From an uncultured archaeon (GTDB lineage: Archaea > Thermoproteota > Nitrososphaeria > Nitrososphaerales > Nitrosopumilaceae), in the NCBI GenBank assembly GCA_937896495.1, contig CALBNQ010000066.1:1-5947 (forward strand): 5,947 nt of DNA. Reading direction: 5' to 3'. Below the pieces are notes generated by a model. It was given only the letters and a program-made list of their open reading frames with translations, had not been told where the DNA came from and made no database searches. Made by a program: the position numbers and the translations under genes. Of this stretch, positions 5,780 to 5,947 are shown one piece after another (position 1 is the first letter of the stretch; each line of letters starts with the position of its first letter).

Positions 5780-5947
5780 TCAAAGTATTTGCTTGTTGCA
5801 TTTCAACTGCCTTTTTTCTCAATCTGTCAACATCTATTGAATGATACATAGAAGGTGAAGTACCTAACTTTTCTAATACTCGCCTAAGCATTCCAAGTCC
5901 AATTTTAAGATCATCTTCTTGTGCATGGGCAAAGGCTACGGCAAATA
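5763..5947 (-). CDS. C-terminal end of an unidentified protein (partial, runs off the right edge)
   Basis: On the minus strand a frame is open from the right edge through 60 complete codons to a TAA at 5765-5763. The peptide includes FAVAFAHAQEDDLKIGLGM, then LRRVLEKLG, and ends in QQANTLTIFEI. Its composition is that of a real protein, with an amphipathic helix (about DLKIGLGMLRRVLEKL) that recalls the C-terminal helix of fold-type I PLP aminotransferases. That resemblance is weak and I do not name a function. The start lies outside the window. Its last codons overlap the apgM 3' end by 17 bases (5763-5779), a tail-to-tail arrangement also seen at 2804-2807. Confidence 0.6.
   Translation of the reverse strand, partial: FAVAFAHAQEDDLKIGLGMLRRVLEKLGTSPSMYHSIDVDRLRKKAVEMQQANTLTIFEI
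5812..5817 (+). terminator. T tract downstream of apgM
   Basis: Six T lie 33 bases past the apgM stop, inside the 3' part of the converging gene. A run like this can terminate archaeal transcription without a hairpin. The support is position and composition only. Confidence 0.3.

Overview
The window looks like chromosomal DNA of an ammonia-oxidising thaumarchaeon (Nitrosopumilus-like). The evidence is very AT-rich DNA, an archaeal fused ThiD-ThiN thiamine enzyme, an archaeal-type cofactor-independent phosphoglycerate mutase, start codons with TATA-like boxes about 25-30 bases upstream and no obvious Shine-Dalgarno (leaderless genes), and tight packing. The taxon is inferred from gene content and base composition, not from a marker gene. 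I see no mobile element, CRISPR array, tRNA or rRNA.

Layout. At the left edge, a 63-residue zinc-ribbon protein is read leftwards, with a possible next gene starting over its stop codon. Divergent from it is thiDN (rightwards), encoding HMP/HMP-P kinase fused to ThiN-type thiamine-phosphate synthase. A two-gene rightward unit follows: a sugar-phosphate nucleotidyltransferase that starts with GTG, and an overlapping Gna1-like glucosamine-phosphate N-acetyltransferase. This unit runs tail-to-tail into a leftward pair: a four-helix membrane protein of unknown function and, upstream of it, a GalT-like (HIT superfamily) nucleotidyl transferase. A 192-base divergent promoter region separates the GalT-like gene from apgM (rightwards), encoding 2,3-bisphosphoglycerate-independent phosphoglycerate mutase. 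The 3' end of apgM overlaps the 3' end of a leftward gene that is cut off by the window edge.

How the genes fit together. Most of the window is housekeeping metabolism: thiamine synthesis, lower glycolysis/gluconeogenesis, and sugar-nucleotide chemistry. The most suggestive point is the nucleotidyltransferase/Gna1-like pair. It could supply an acetylated amino-sugar nucleotide (possibly UDP-GlcNAc) by the eukaryote-like order, with acetylation at the 6-phosphate stage. The GalT-like enzyme next door also handles sugar phosphates, but it has lost part of the usual zinc site. I found no clear new multi-gene system. The points worth checking are residue substitutions in ThiD and GalT, the Gna1 pairing, and small palindromes in two promoter regions.
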